Shown here piece after piece: positions 1 through 8,113 of a DNA stretch of 51,126 nucleotides (the first letter of the stretch is position 1; every line of letters begins with the position of its first letter). The stretch lies in NCBI GenBank assembly GCA_021324575.1, contig JAJPIW010000080.1, positions 1 through 51,126 of the forward strand, read 5' to 3'. The stretch is from Intrasporangiaceae bacterium (lineage in GTDB: Bacteria; Actinomycetota; Actinomycetes; Actinomycetales; Dermatophilaceae). The notes beneath the pieces were generated by a model, which was not told the DNA's origin, made no database searches, and worked only from the letters and a program-made list of their open reading frames with translations. The position numbers and the translations under genes are program-made.

Positions 1-75
1 GCACCATCCCACCCGCTGAGTACGAAACCAACCACTACAGTCAGAACCCCGCTACGACCACCGTCGAAGCGTCAG

Positions 76-552
76 TTGAGGGCCTCCACTAAACCCGGAG
101 CGGGACAACTGTGGCATTGGATCGGGCTCACGTTCGCCGGGTGCCTCACCCTGCTCCTGCTCTCGTTCTATGCCACCGGAGACACCGACCTGCAGCATCT
201 GCGCAATGAAGGCCACGATGACCTGCTGGTGATCAGCCAAGTGATCGAGCGGGACGCCCAGGGCAACCCAACCAAGGTCGTCGTCGGCGCGTCCGTTCTG
301 GACAACCTCAAGGGGTCGGTCGTCGGGGACCAGGTTCACGTCCGGATCGCCGGCGACGTGATGTGGAGCCGCACCAAGTTCCAGGGCGCGAGCCTGATCC
401 AAGGCGTCGTGACGGGCGCAGCCGCGCCCCTACTGGTCGCGTTGGGTTTGATCTTCGTGGGCAACCTTCGCTACAAACGCCGGCCGACAAGCGATCTCAC
501 CTGGGGATCGGCGGCTCAGCCCCGCCCTCCCAAGGACCTCGACGGCTGCTGA
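76..552 (+). CDS. two-helix membrane protein, function unknown (5' end uncertain)
   Basis: I do not recognise a family. From the TTG used here the product is 158 aa. A hydrophobic segment lies at about residues 14-34 (WIGLTFAGCLTLLLLSF) and another at about 112-132 (GAAAPLLVALGLIFVGNL), followed by a basic tail (RYKRRP). Between them is a polar, beta-rich stretch of about 75 residues that would lie outside the membrane. The reading frame has no stop up to the left edge of the window, so the true start may be outside it, and the TTG has no good ribosome site. Real coding is likely from the membrane topology and codon use; the function is open. Confidence 0.55.
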   Translation: MRASTKPGAGQLWHWIGLTFAGCLTLLLLSFYATGDTDLQHLRNEGHDDLLVISQVIERDAQGNPTKVVVGASVLDNLKGSVVGDQVHVRIAGDVMWSRTKFQGASLIQGVVTGAAAPLLVALGLIFVGNLRYKRRPTSDLTWGSAAQPRPPKDLDGC

Positions 553-947
553 CCTTCCGAACACCACGCGGTGCGCTCGAACCGCCATCCCCTCGGAGAC
601 GACGCCCCGGCCACGACGTAGCCAAGGTCAGCGAGGCCGGAGGGGAGCAACCGGAGCTAGTTTGAGCCCAAGCCGTCGACTCGGCCCGGGCGACGGGCAG
701 CCCTGTTCGAAAGTCACCACCGCCAGTCGCGAGGGCGAGTTTCCGGCATACGGAAGCTATTACAGGTCCAAGAGCGACCAGGCCGCGACATCGATGCCCC
801 AGGCCGCTGGCAAAGCCGGGCAGAAACCCACGGCCCCACCGACTGAACGCGGGGGATCGCTCCAATGAGCATAGGCAAGTCCGACGGTGCGTCTTTTCGG
901 CCCCGCGGGGCAGTCTGAACCGCACCTCAGGTTGGATGGTCACCGCG
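553..947. other. intergenic stretch, no gene supported
   Basis: About 395 bases between the membrane protein and the HAD hydrolase. Short frames here have no recognisable domain. One copy of the CGGCATAC octamer lies at 744-751, inside a small inverted repeat (TTCCG / CGGAA). I see no promoter, RNA or mobile-element signature. Confidence 0.5.
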
Positions 948-1556
948 TCAGTCCAGAAGGCCCCGCGTCTGGAGTTCCTTGAGCAGCGTGACGGCGTCGG
1001 TGAAGTGGGCCGCGTCCATGCCGGCGGCGCGAGCGGCCTCGACGTTACGGACGCTGTCATCGACGTAGAAGACGCCCACGATCGGGTGCCCGAGCCGACC
1101 GGCGAGGATCTGGAAGATCTCCGGATCCGGCTTGGCAACAGACTCCCTGCCGGAGACGACGATGTCGTCGAAGAGAGCGAAGACCTCCGGGAAGACCTCG
1201 GGCCCGTGGTGAATCGTTTCGGCGGACCAGTTCGTCAAGACGACCAGCCGTACGCCACGGTCGTGGAGTGCCTCCAGGATCTGGGGCACTCCAGGTATCA
1301 ACCCCCTCAGGGAGAGGATGAAGTTGGGCCGGTAGGCGGCGATCTCCTCCGCGAGGTCCGGGTGGCTGGCGGTCGCCGCCGCCTCGGCGTCTGCCCAGGA
1401 CCGGCCCGCGTCTTGAGCCTGGTTCCAGGCTGCGAAGTCGAACTCCGCGCCGTGAACGAACCGCTCGGCGCGCTCCTGGCCCACGACCGCGGCGACGGCC
1501 GACACGGGGTCCCAGTCCACAACGACACCGCCGAGATCGAAGACCACCGTCTTCAT
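948..1556 (-). CDS. HAD-family hydrolase (haloacid dehalogenase / sugar-phosphatase type)
   Basis: 202 aa. The HAD motifs run in order: motif I near the N-terminus (MKTVVFDLGGVVVDWDP), the motif II threonine in VVLTNWS, the motif III lysine in KPDPEIF, and the motif IV acidic pair in FYVDDSVRNVEAARAAG. The family transfers phosphoryl groups through the motif I aspartate. The YihX-like subgroup dephosphorylates sugar phosphates, but the substrate cannot be read from sequence. I chose the internal ATG because GGAGGGGGTGAGC lies directly before it; a frame extension to 1571 would swallow that ribosome site. It stands alone between two intergenic gaps. Confidence 0.85.
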   Translation of the reverse strand: MKTVVFDLGGVVVDWDPVSAVAAVVGQERAERFVHGAEFDFAAWNQAQDAGRSWADAEAAATASHPDLAEEIAAYRPNFILSLRGLIPGVPQILEALHDRGVRLVVLTNWSAETIHHGPEVFPEVFALFDDIVVSGRESVAKPDPEIFQILAGRLGHPIVGVFYVDDSVRNVEAARAAGMDAAHFTDAVTLLKELQTRGLLD

Positions 1557-1739
1557 GCTCACCCCCTCCATGGAACGGGATCCGATCCGAATGACACAAA
1601 CACGCTACCGATCAGCCCCGGACGAACTCTCCTGAACGCCCGCAACCTATTCCGCGTGTGACAGCAATGGCGCGTCGATCCGCCGCATCACGACCAGGCA
1701 CGTCGGGAACATCGAGGCGGGCCTCAGGGTTGCGCCGTC

Positions 1740-2528
1740 ATGAGCACTCTTGCCTCGAACACGATCGACGCCCTCCGACACGAGCACGACGCCCTTGCCG
1801 GCCTGGTGCCCAGCCTCACCACTGACCAGTTGACGGGGAACTCCGGCGCCAGCGAGTGGTCGGTCGCCCAGGTGCTGTCACACCTCGGCAGTGGCTCCGA
1901 GATCAGTTTGGCGAGCCTGCTGACCGCGCTGGGCGAGCGCGACGCTCCGGACGATGGGTTCAACCGTTCGGTGTGGGACCGGTGGGACGCGATGACGCCT
2001 GAAGAACAACGCGCAGGCTTCCTCGAGCATGACCGCGTCCTGGTCGAGACACTCGAAGCGCTGACCGCGGACCAGCGCACTTCGTTGGAGGTGCCGATCG
2101 GGTTCCTGCCGACGCCGCTCACGGTGGCAGGGTTCGCCGGTCTTCGACTCGAAGAGGCGGCACACCACGGTTGGGATGTCCGGGTCGCGCTCGACACGCA
2201 AGCGGCTCTCCTGGATGTCAGCGCGGCCGTGCTTGCCCAACACCTGTCAGGCGATCTCGGATTCATGCTGGGGTTCCTCGGCAACGCCGATCGGGTGGCC
2301 GAGCGCGTCGTGCTGGCCGTGGCCGACTCCGGTTACAGCATCGTCATCGCAGACGGCGTGACTCTTGAGACGACCGCAGACGACGCAACGGCCACGTTCT
2401 CCGGCGCGCCGGAAGCCGCGCTCCGGCTGATCACCGGACGCCTCGGACCGACGTACACGCCGGCCAACGTCTCTGTGACCGGCAACGTCAGCCTCGACGA
2501 CCTACGCACGGTGTTCCCGGGATACTGA
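1740..2528 (+). CDS. maleylpyruvate isomerase-family (MDMPI/DinB fold) protein
   Basis: 262 aa. The N-terminal half is the four-helix DinB/MDMPI domain with the expected metal-ligand pattern: His48 in VLSHLGS, then Glu139 and His143 in EEAAHHGWDV. The C-terminal part (about 165-262) resembles the small domain that follows it in mycothiol-dependent enzymes. Members use mycothiol for isomerisation or detoxification; the particular substrate is unknown. The start is the ATG in GCCGTCATGAGC, with only a weak ribosome site. It is one of two MDMPI-like genes here; the other begins at 3138. Confidence 0.8.
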   Translation: MSTLASNTIDALRHEHDALAGLVPSLTTDQLTGNSGASEWSVAQVLSHLGSGSEISLASLLTALGERDAPDDGFNRSVWDRWDAMTPEEQRAGFLEHDRVLVETLEALTADQRTSLEVPIGFLPTPLTVAGFAGLRLEEAAHHGWDVRVALDTQAALLDVSAAVLAQHLSGDLGFMLGFLGNADRVAERVVLAVADSGYSIVIADGVTLETTADDATATFSGAPEAALRLITGRLGPTYTPANVSVTGNVSLDDLRTVFPGY

Positions 2529-2560
2529 CATCCCGCATTGCCGCGTTCCGGGATTGCACT

Positions 2561-2992
2561 TCAGAGCTTTCCGACGTGACGGCGCGCCTGCTTCACGGCT
2601 TCAGCCAAGTCAATCCCGTATGCCCCGCGTCCGGTCGCAGCAAACGCGGTCAATCGCTCCGCGGCGCGATCGAAGAGCCGATCGGCTCCAACCTGATTTC
2701 CGCGGGCCGCGTGGGTCATCGCAACACAGACCTGCGCCAGCCCCTGCCATAGATCTCGTTCTTCGGCTGGTCCCGCCTTCCAACGCGCCTCCAGTATCTC
2801 GTGCGCAGAGAAGGGACGGCCCGCCTCCACGAGCTCTCGGGCCGCCTCAAGTGTCTCCTCGGGAGGCAGGGGCTCCTCCGACACTGGCTCGACCCCGGCT
2901 TCGCCATACGGCAGCGGCCGCCCCAAGGCGTCGCGGGGCCGAGCCTGGCGTGCGCGGCCTTCGGCGTCCCGGTCACGACGAGGTCCAGTCAT
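2561..2992 (-). CDS. DUF309 domain protein
   Basis: 143 aa from the ATG preceded by GGGAG. The core (about residues 50-115) carries the DUF309 signature in PFSAHEILEARWK, followed by an all-helical stretch (LWQGLAQVCVAMTHAARGN) typical of this family. The first 40 residues are charged and probably disordered (RRDRDAEGRARQARPRD). DUF309 proteins have no established activity; the conserved HE..E..W pattern suggests a structural or metal site. It is convergent with the preceding MDMPI gene, with 32 bases between the stops. Confidence 0.8.
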   Translation of the reverse strand: MTGPRRDRDAEGRARQARPRDALGRPLPYGEAGVEPVSEEPLPPEETLEAARELVEAGRPFSAHEILEARWKAGPAEERDLWQGLAQVCVAMTHAARGNQVGADRLFDRAAERLTAFAATGRGAYGIDLAEAVKQARRHVGKL

Positions 2993-3137
2993 GCGACCAG
3001 TCTCCCAAGAGGCGGCACTGATGGCGCGATCACGGGTATCTCGCGCGGAGCCGGCGCAGGCCCTCAAGGTGAGAAGTTGAAAACTGTATGATGCCGTTCA
3101 TTCCCCCACGTCAAGGGATCACGAGGTGCGGCACCAC

Positions 3138-3776
3138 ATGTCATGGGTCGAAACCGAACGCCACTCCTTTGCCGACGACCTTCGCGCCACCGATCCTGAC
3201 GCGCCGACACTGTGCGCGGGCTGGTCGGCGCGACACCTGTGCGCACATCTGGTGCAACGCGAGCATTCGATCCTGCACAACCTCTGGGATCAGGCGACCA
3301 CCAAGACTCCCGGTGAGGAGCGGTTCATGCGGCGACTGGTCGAGGACGCGGGAACTGCCGATGGGTATGCCGCACTCGTCGACAGGTTCGAGGCGGGGCC
3401 ATCCGGTCGCTCCCTGATGGGTCGTTTCGACGAGGCTGTGAATCTCGTGGAGTACGCCATCCACCATGAGGACCTGCGCCGCGGATCTGGACCGGTTCCC
3501 TCTCGTGACCTGCCGGCGCCCGAGCTCGACGACATCTGGCGTCGTGCCAGGCCGATCCTCAAACGCGCCTACCGCAAGTCGCCGGTCGGAGTCGAGCTCG
3601 CACCCGACGGCGCGGCGGTGATGGCCGTCCGAACTGGGCCCGGCACCGTCACCGTGGCCGGCCCACGTCTCGACCTCCTCCTGCACGCCTTCGGCAGACG
3701 CAGTGCCGCCAACGTACGGGTCGACGGCCCGCCGGCCAGCGTCAGCTCGTTCCACGGCTGGGCGACCCGGCCGTGA
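3138..3776 (+). CDS. TIGR03085-type mycothiol/DinB-fold metal-binding protein
   Basis: 212 aa. It opens with MSWVETERHSFADDL and continues through DAPTLCAGWSARHLCAHL, the pattern I associate with the actinobacterial TIGR03085 family, a DinB/MDMPI relative. Possible metal ligands are His37 in CAHLV and the histidines in VEYAIHHEDLRRG. Function is unknown; by family, a mycothiol-dependent enzyme is the best guess. A GTG twelve bases upstream could also serve, but the family N-terminus fits the ATG. GAGG sits about 11 bases before it. Confidence 0.8.
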   Translation: MSWVETERHSFADDLRATDPDAPTLCAGWSARHLCAHLVQREHSILHNLWDQATTKTPGEERFMRRLVEDAGTADGYAALVDRFEAGPSGRSLMGRFDEAVNLVEYAIHHEDLRRGSGPVPSRDLPAPELDDIWRRARPILKRAYRKSPVGVELAPDGAAVMAVRTGPGTVTVAGPRLDLLLHAFGRRSAANVRVDGPPASVSSFHGWATRP

Positions 3777-3869
3777 GGTGAGGCGTTGGCTGGCACCGAG
3801 GGCTCCCGCGCCACGAACGACCGTCCCGCACAGCGGTTTGAGCAGGCCCGAGGCGGTTCGCCAGAGCGC

Positions 3870-4442
3870 TCACCTGGCGCGCGGGGGTTCAGACGACGGC
3901 GGCCAGTCCCGCCGGAGGAGCCCGTACACCCACGAGTCCGAGACCTCGCCGTTCACGACGCAGTCCTCTCGCAGCGTCCCTTCACGCACGAAGCCGAGCT
4001 TCTCCAGCACCCGGGCCGACGCCACGTTGCGGGTATCGACCTCGGCCTGGACCCGGTTCAGGTCCAGCGCGTCGAACGCCCAGTGCAGCAACGCGCCCAC
4101 GGCCTCCGTCGCATAGCCACAGCCCCAAGCGGAATCGTCGAAGCAGTAGGTCGTCGATGCGCTGCGGTAGTCCGGGGTCCAACGAGTCAGGCTGCACCAG
4201 CCGATGAACGCCCCGTCCGCGACCCGATCCACTGCCAGCCGCGCCCCGGTGCCTTCCTCTGCCATCCGCCGGCACGCCGTGATGAAGCGCTCCGCACGCA
4301 CCCGTTCGCTCCACGGCGGGGCGTCCCAGTAGCGCAGCACGACGGCGCTACTGAGCAGCGCGAAGAGGGCATCACCGTCCGCGTCGTTGAACGCACGCAG
4401 TCGAAGGCGAGCCGTATGCAGCGTGGGGGTCGGCAGGACCAT
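3870..4442 (-). CDS. GNAT-family N-acetyltransferase (RimJ/RimL type)
   Basis: 190 aa. Typical RimJ/RimL layout: strand beta-1 with LHTARLRLRAFNDAD, the acetyl-CoA loop region WGCGYATEAVGALLHWAF at about 107-124, then LNRVQAEVDTRNVASARVLEKLGF, the N-x-x-S-x-x-x-x-E-K-L-G-F signature. It would acetylate an amino group from acetyl-CoA; the acceptor could be a ribosomal protein, amino acid or drug. It is convergent to the TIGR03085 gene and 77 bases from the stop of metF. Confidence 0.88.
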   Translation of the reverse strand: MVLPTPTLHTARLRLRAFNDADGDALFALLSSAVVLRYWDAPPWSERVRAERFITACRRMAEEGTGARLAVDRVADGAFIGWCSLTRWTPDYRSASTTYCFDDSAWGCGYATEAVGALLHWAFDALDLNRVQAEVDTRNVASARVLEKLGFVREGTLREDCVVNGEVSDSWVYGLLRRDWPPSSEPPRAR

Positions 4443-4518
4443 GCAGGCTATGGTGCCTCCCCCGGGCAGCTGAACGACCCTGGGCGGCCCTTGGAAGACA
4501 GCGCGAACAGCGCGGAGC

Positions 4519-5412
4519 CTAGGCCGGCGTCGGGTGCAGCCCGAGGTTGTCGTGGACCTCGAGGGTCGCCGTCGACCGGTTCATCGTGATGAAGTGCAGG
4601 CCCGGCGCACCCTCGGCGATCATCCGCTCGGCGAGCTCGGTGGCGATCTGCACCCCGACGTCGCGGACCGCGTCACCGTCGTCGGCGACGGCGTGCAGGC
4701 GGTCGGTGACCGCGCGTGGCAGCGGAGTGCCCATGAGCTCGCTCATCCGCTCGATCTGCTTGACGTTGGTCACCGGCATCAGGCCGGGCGTGATGGGCAG
4801 CTCGCGGCGGGCGGCGACCCGGTCGCGCAGCCGCAGGTAGCTGTCGGCGTCGAAGACCATCTGGGTCACGGCGAACGTCGCACCGGCGTCAGCCTTGCGC
4901 ACCAGCGTCTCGACGTCGTCGTCGAGGGTGCGCGACTCCGGGTGCACATCGGGGAAGGCGGCCACCCCGACGGTGAAGTCGCCCAGGCCACGAATGAGGG
5001 CGACGAGCTCGTCGGCGTGGTTGAGCCCGTCGGGGTGAGGGACCCACTGCCCGCGGATGTTGCCCGGGGGGTCGCCACGCAGGGCGAGGATGTTGTGGAT
5101 GTCGGCCGCGGCATACTGCCCGACGACCTGACGCAGCTGGGAGACCGAGGCGCCGACACAGGTGAGGTGAGCCAGCGGGGTGAGCGAGGTCTCCCGGGCG
5201 ATCCGCGCGGTGACCCGCACCGTGCGGTCCTGGGTCGTGCCCCCGGCCCCGTAGGTGACCGACACGAACGCCGGATGGACCCGCTCGAGGGTGCGGATGG
5301 CCGACCACAGCTGCTGCTCGGACTCGTCGTCCTTCGGGGGGAAGAACTCGAAGCTGATGGCCAGCGCCCGGCCGGAGAGCACGCCGGGGATCGAGTGGGT
5401 GCTCACGGTCAT
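4519..5412 (-). CDS. metF: 5,10-methylenetetrahydrofolate reductase
   Basis: 297 aa. It reduces methylene-THF to methyl-THF for methionine synthesis, using FAD. Visible signatures: FEFFPPKDDESEQQLW near the N-terminus with the catalytic Glu, FVSVTYGAGGTTQDRT, HLTCVGAS, HNILALRGDPP, and TPGLMPVTN. The length matches the bacterial enzyme (about 295 aa). A longer in-frame reading upstream would overlap the divergent idsA and is rejected. A TACCCT box ends 7 bases before the ATG and no Shine-Dalgarno is present, so the mRNA is probably leaderless. It is the counterpart of M. tuberculosis Rv2172c. Confidence 0.95.
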   Translation of the reverse strand: MTVSTHSIPGVLSGRALAISFEFFPPKDDESEQQLWSAIRTLERVHPAFVSVTYGAGGTTQDRTVRVTARIARETSLTPLAHLTCVGASVSQLRQVVGQYAAADIHNILALRGDPPGNIRGQWVPHPDGLNHADELVALIRGLGDFTVGVAAFPDVHPESRTLDDDVETLVRKADAGATFAVTQMVFDADSYLRLRDRVAARRELPITPGLMPVTNVKQIERMSELMGTPLPRAVTDRLHAVADDGDAVRDVGVQIATELAERMIAEGAPGLHFITMNRSTATLEVHDNLGLHPTPA

Positions 5413-5419
5413 GGGGGCG

Positions 5420-5425
5420 AGGGTA
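5420..5425 (-). promoter_or_regulatory. -10 box of leaderless metF promoter
   Basis: TACCCT on the minus strand, 7 bases before the metF ATG; no ribosome site and no clear -35. It is back-to-back with the idsA promoter inside a 46-base divergent gap. Confidence 0.6.
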
Positions 5426-5444
5426 GTCCAGTGCGCCCGCCCCG

Positions 5445-5450
5445 TAGAGT
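5445..5450 (+). promoter_or_regulatory. -10 box of idsA promoter
   Basis: TAGAGT, 8 bases before the idsA ATG; the very short leader has no Shine-Dalgarno. Confidence 0.55.
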
Positions 5451-5458
5451 CTTCGTCC

Positions 5459-6544
5459 ATGGATCGTCCGCTCGACGCCGCTGACCTGCGCACCCGCGTA
5501 CAGGCCAGCATCGACGCCGAGCTCGCGTCCCAGGCCGCCGTCCTCGCCGAGATCGGCCCGGACGTCGAGGACCTCCTGGAGCGGATCGGCACCCTCCTGC
5601 GCGGCGGCAAGCGGCTGCGTGCCGCGTTCCTCTACTGGGGCTATCGCGCGGCCGGTCAGCCCGACTCCGACGCGGCGATCCGCCTCGCGACGTCGATGGA
5701 GTTCTTCCAGGCCGCGGCGCTCATCCATGACGACGTCATGGATGACAGCGACACCCGCAGGGGTATGCCGGCCGCTCACCGCGCGCTCGCGACCAGCCAC
5801 GAGGCGCGGGGCTGGGGCGGCAGCCCCGACCGGTTCGGCGTGGCCGGCGCCATCCTCGCCGGGAACCTCTGCCTGGGCTGGACCGACGAGCTCTACTCGA
5901 CATCGGGCCTGCCGGTCGACCACCTGGCTCGTGGACGCCGCCTGTTCGACACGATGCGTACCCAGCTGATGGCCGGCCAGTTCCTCGACGTCGTGGAGTC
6001 GGCCCGGCCGTGGACCTCGGTGTCCGGAGCCGAGCGGGTGGCCCGTGCCGAGCGGGTGATCCGCTATAAGAGCGCCAAGTACACGATCGAGCACCCGCTG
6101 CTCATCGGCGCCGCCGCCGGCGGCGTCGGCGGTCCAGCGCTCGCCGCCCTCTCGGCATACGGGCTCGACCTGGGCCATGCCTTCCAGCTGCGTGACGACC
6201 TGCTGGGCGTCTTCGGCGACCCGGAGGCGACGGGCAAGCCGGCCGGCGACGACCTGCGCGAGGGCAAGCGCACCGTGCTCGTCGCGCACACGCTGGCTGC
6301 GACCGATGCCGCCACCCAGGCCAGGGTCGAGGCGCTGCTCGGCCGACCCGACCTCGGCGCCGCCGAGGTCGGCGAGCTGCGGGCCGTCATGACCGGCTCC
6401 GGCGCCGTCGACGCGGTCGAGAAGGAGATCGCCGGGCTCGCGTCGAGCGCCGGCGAGGCCCTCGCGCGCGCCGACGGGCTCGCGCCCGAGGCGGTCGCGG
6501 TGCTGGCCGCCCTCGTCGGCGTGACGACCGACCGAGCGACCTGA
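5459..6544 (+). CDS. idsA: all-trans polyprenyl (geranylgeranyl-type) diphosphate synthase
   Basis: 361 aa. It condenses isopentenyl diphosphate with allylic diphosphates. The first aspartate-rich motif is HDDVMDDSDTRRG starting at about Asp91, preceded by KRLRAAF. The second is QLRDDLLGVFGD at about Asp246, followed by GKPAGDDLREGKRT. The chain-length residues before the first motif are not decisive; actinobacterial relatives (IdsA2, GrcC) make C20 or longer products for menaquinone or lipid carriers. The start is the ATG overlapping CTTCGTCCATGG; longer readings run into metF. It matches Rv2173 in position and is convergent with the next gene. Confidence 0.93.
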   Translation: MDRPLDAADLRTRVQASIDAELASQAAVLAEIGPDVEDLLERIGTLLRGGKRLRAAFLYWGYRAAGQPDSDAAIRLATSMEFFQAAALIHDDVMDDSDTRRGMPAAHRALATSHEARGWGGSPDRFGVAGAILAGNLCLGWTDELYSTSGLPVDHLARGRRLFDTMRTQLMAGQFLDVVESARPWTSVSGAERVARAERVIRYKSAKYTIEHPLLIGAAAGGVGGPALAALSAYGLDLGHAFQLRDDLLGVFGDPEATGKPAGDDLREGKRTVLVAHTLAATDAATQARVEALLGRPDLGAAEVGELRAVMTGSGAVDAVEKEIAGLASSAGEALARADGLAPEAVAVLAALVGVTTDRAT

Positions 6545-6554
6545 CCGGCCCGAC

Positions 6555-6923
6555 CTACCAGGCCGTCTCCATGGCCAGCCGGCGCACCTCGGCTCTGCGA
6601 CCGGCCCGGAGCGCCGCGATCGCGCTCCCGCCGGTGAGGGGCGCTTCCTCGAAGAGCCAGCCGATGATCTCGGTGTCGTTCATCCCGCCGTCGGCGAGCA
6701 CCGTGAAGGTGCCCTTGAGCGCTCCGAGCGGGCCGGCCTCGTCGATGAAGGCCTCGGGGACGGCAACGACCGACCGCTCCCCCACCCGGGCCGCGATGAG
6801 CTCACGGTCCTCGATCAGCCGGCGGACATCGGCCAGCCGGAGCCCCAGCCGCTCGGCGAGGTCGGGCACGGTCAGCCAGGGACCGGCGAGGTCCTCCAGG
6901 GCGGGGTCGAGACGCTCGTTCAC
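6555..6923 (-). CDS. Rv2175c-like winged-helix DNA-binding protein
   Basis: 122 aa from a GTG (VNERLDPALEDLAG). The N-terminal half is a helix-turn-helix (WLTVPDLAERLGLRLADVRRLIEDREL). The C-terminal half (GTFTVLADGGMNDTEIIGWLFEEAPLTGGSAI) matches Rv2175c of M. tuberculosis, a DNA-binding substrate of PknL. Position supports this: it lies next to idsA and near pknL, as in mycobacteria. Its targets are unknown. It is convergent with idsA, the stops being 10 bases apart, and divergent from the LysM gene. Confidence 0.85.
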   Translation of the reverse strand: MNERLDPALEDLAGPWLTVPDLAERLGLRLADVRRLIEDRELIAARVGERSVVAVPEAFIDEAGPLGALKGTFTVLADGGMNDTEIIGWLFEEAPLTGGSAIAALRAGRRAEVRRLAMETAW

Positions 6924-7121
6924 GGGGCCAGCGTGCCACATGCCGGGGTGAATCCTCGCTGCCCTCAACCGGCAGTCACATCCACAACTTGTGTATCTTG
7001 GGTCCCACGCACCACATCGGCCGGGCAGGGTGCCGTTCATGTGCAGGCGGCTCAGAGGGAGCCCTCAGCGGGAGCCGTCGACGCCTGCAGGACCGACCGA
7101 AACCGGAGGAGACCCGCCCCC
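6924..7121 (+). promoter_or_regulatory. divergent promoter region and leader of the LysM transglycosylase
   Basis: A TATCTT box at 6994-6999 with CACAACTTGTG (a short palindrome) just upstream would give a leader of about 115 bases. GGAGGA at 7104-7109 lies 12 bases before the ATG. The leader is GC-rich and may fold. I looked for the c-di-AMP (ydaO) riboswitch common before muralytic genes and could not align its conserved segments. Confidence 0.35.
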
Positions 7122-8054
7122 ATGGCCCTCGCTCAACCCCCTGCCCTCATCCATGCCGGGCCTGCTCTGGCCACGGCGGTGCACACCCGCGCCAACCCTG
7201 CCCCCCACGGCTGGCAGGTGCACGTCGTCCGCCGTGGCGAGACCGTCTCCGGGCTGTCCCTCAGCTACCGCACGTCGATCTCCGCCCTCGTCGCGAAGAA
7301 CCACCTCGGCCAGCACGGCCGGCTGATCCACCCCGGCCAGAAGCTCTGGGTTCCGCGCACCGCGGCGGCCGCCACGACCACGCACACCAAGGCCAAGCAC
7401 ACCAAGGCCAGGGCCAAACCCGCCAAGAAGCCCAGGGCGGCAGCCCCGCGGCGGGCCTCGTACACGGTCCGCGCCGGTGACACCCTGTCCCAGATCGCCG
7501 TGCAGCACCACATGCCGCTCGCCACCTTGCTCAAGCTCAACCGGATGGGCCTGCGGACCGTCATCCACCCCGGCGACCGGCTCGTCGTCAACGCACCGCG
7601 GCCGGCCGCCCCGGCGGCGAGCAAGACCAAGGCCACCGGCCCTCGACGCCTCGGGGTCAAGGAGGTGTCGCGCACCCACGCCAAGGCGATGATCGTCGCG
7701 ACAGCGCGCAGGCACGGCGTCGACCCCAAGCTGGCGCTGGCGATCGCCTGGCAGGAGTCGGGCTGGCAGCAGAACATCCTGTCCAGCGCCGACGCCTACG
7801 GGATCATGCAGGTCATCCCCTCCTCCGGGGAGTGGGCCTCCTCGATGGCCGGCCGCCGGCTCGACCTGCGCAAGGCGCAGGACAACGTCACCGCCGGAGT
7901 CGTCATCCTCCGGGCCCTGGACCGGATGGCGGCCAACCGCGACCAGGCCATCGCCGGCTACTACCAGGGCCTGGCCTCTGTCCGCTCGCGCGGCATGTAC
8001 GCCGACACCAAGCAGTACGTCCGCAGCGTCAAGGCGATCATGAAACGGATGTGA
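7122..8054 (+). CDS. LysM-LysM-SLT lytic transglycosylase
   Basis: 310 aa. Domains in order: LysM 1 at about 30-74 (VHVVRRGETVSGLSLSYR), a Lys/Ala/Thr-rich repetitive linker (THTKAKHTKARAKPAKK), LysM 2 at about 112-155 (YTVRAGDTLSQIAVQHH), and a soluble-lytic-transglycosylase domain at about 190-310 with the catalytic Glu212 in AIAWQESGW and the AYGIMQVIP motif. It should bind and cleave peptidoglycan between MurNAc and GlcNAc. The N-terminus (MALAQPPALIHAGPALATAV) lacks the usual basic plus hydrophobic signal peptide, so export is puzzling. It lies directly upstream of the PASTA kinase gene. Confidence 0.9.
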   Translation: MALAQPPALIHAGPALATAVHTRANPAPHGWQVHVVRRGETVSGLSLSYRTSISALVAKNHLGQHGRLIHPGQKLWVPRTAAAATTTHTKAKHTKARAKPAKKPRAAAPRRASYTVRAGDTLSQIAVQHHMPLATLLKLNRMGLRTVIHPGDRLVVNAPRPAAPAASKTKATGPRRLGVKEVSRTHAKAMIVATARRHGVDPKLALAIAWQESGWQQNILSSADAYGIMQVIPSSGEWASSMAGRRLDLRKAQDNVTAGVVILRALDRMAANRDQAIAGYYQGLASVRSRGMYADTKQYVRSVKAIMKRM

Positions 8055-8101
8055 GATCGGTCCCGGTCACGCGCCTGCACCGCCCCACGGCATACCCGAA
8101 C

Positions 8102-8107
8102 TAGAAT
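8102..8107 (+). promoter_or_regulatory. -10 box of leaderless pknL promoter
   Basis: TAGAAT, 6 bases before the GTG start; no Shine-Dalgarno. A CGGCATAC octamer copy lies immediately upstream at 8088-8095. Confidence 0.65.
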
Positions 8108-8113
8108 CTCGGG

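Noticed and set aside
662-868. 68-residue frame in the first intergenic gap
   Set aside because: No ribosome site, no domain, and no membrane or signal features.
6944-7121. c-di-AMP (ydaO) riboswitch before the LysM transglycosylase
   Set aside because: A GGGGTGAATCC-like string is present, but the other conserved segments and order do not follow. I cannot support it.
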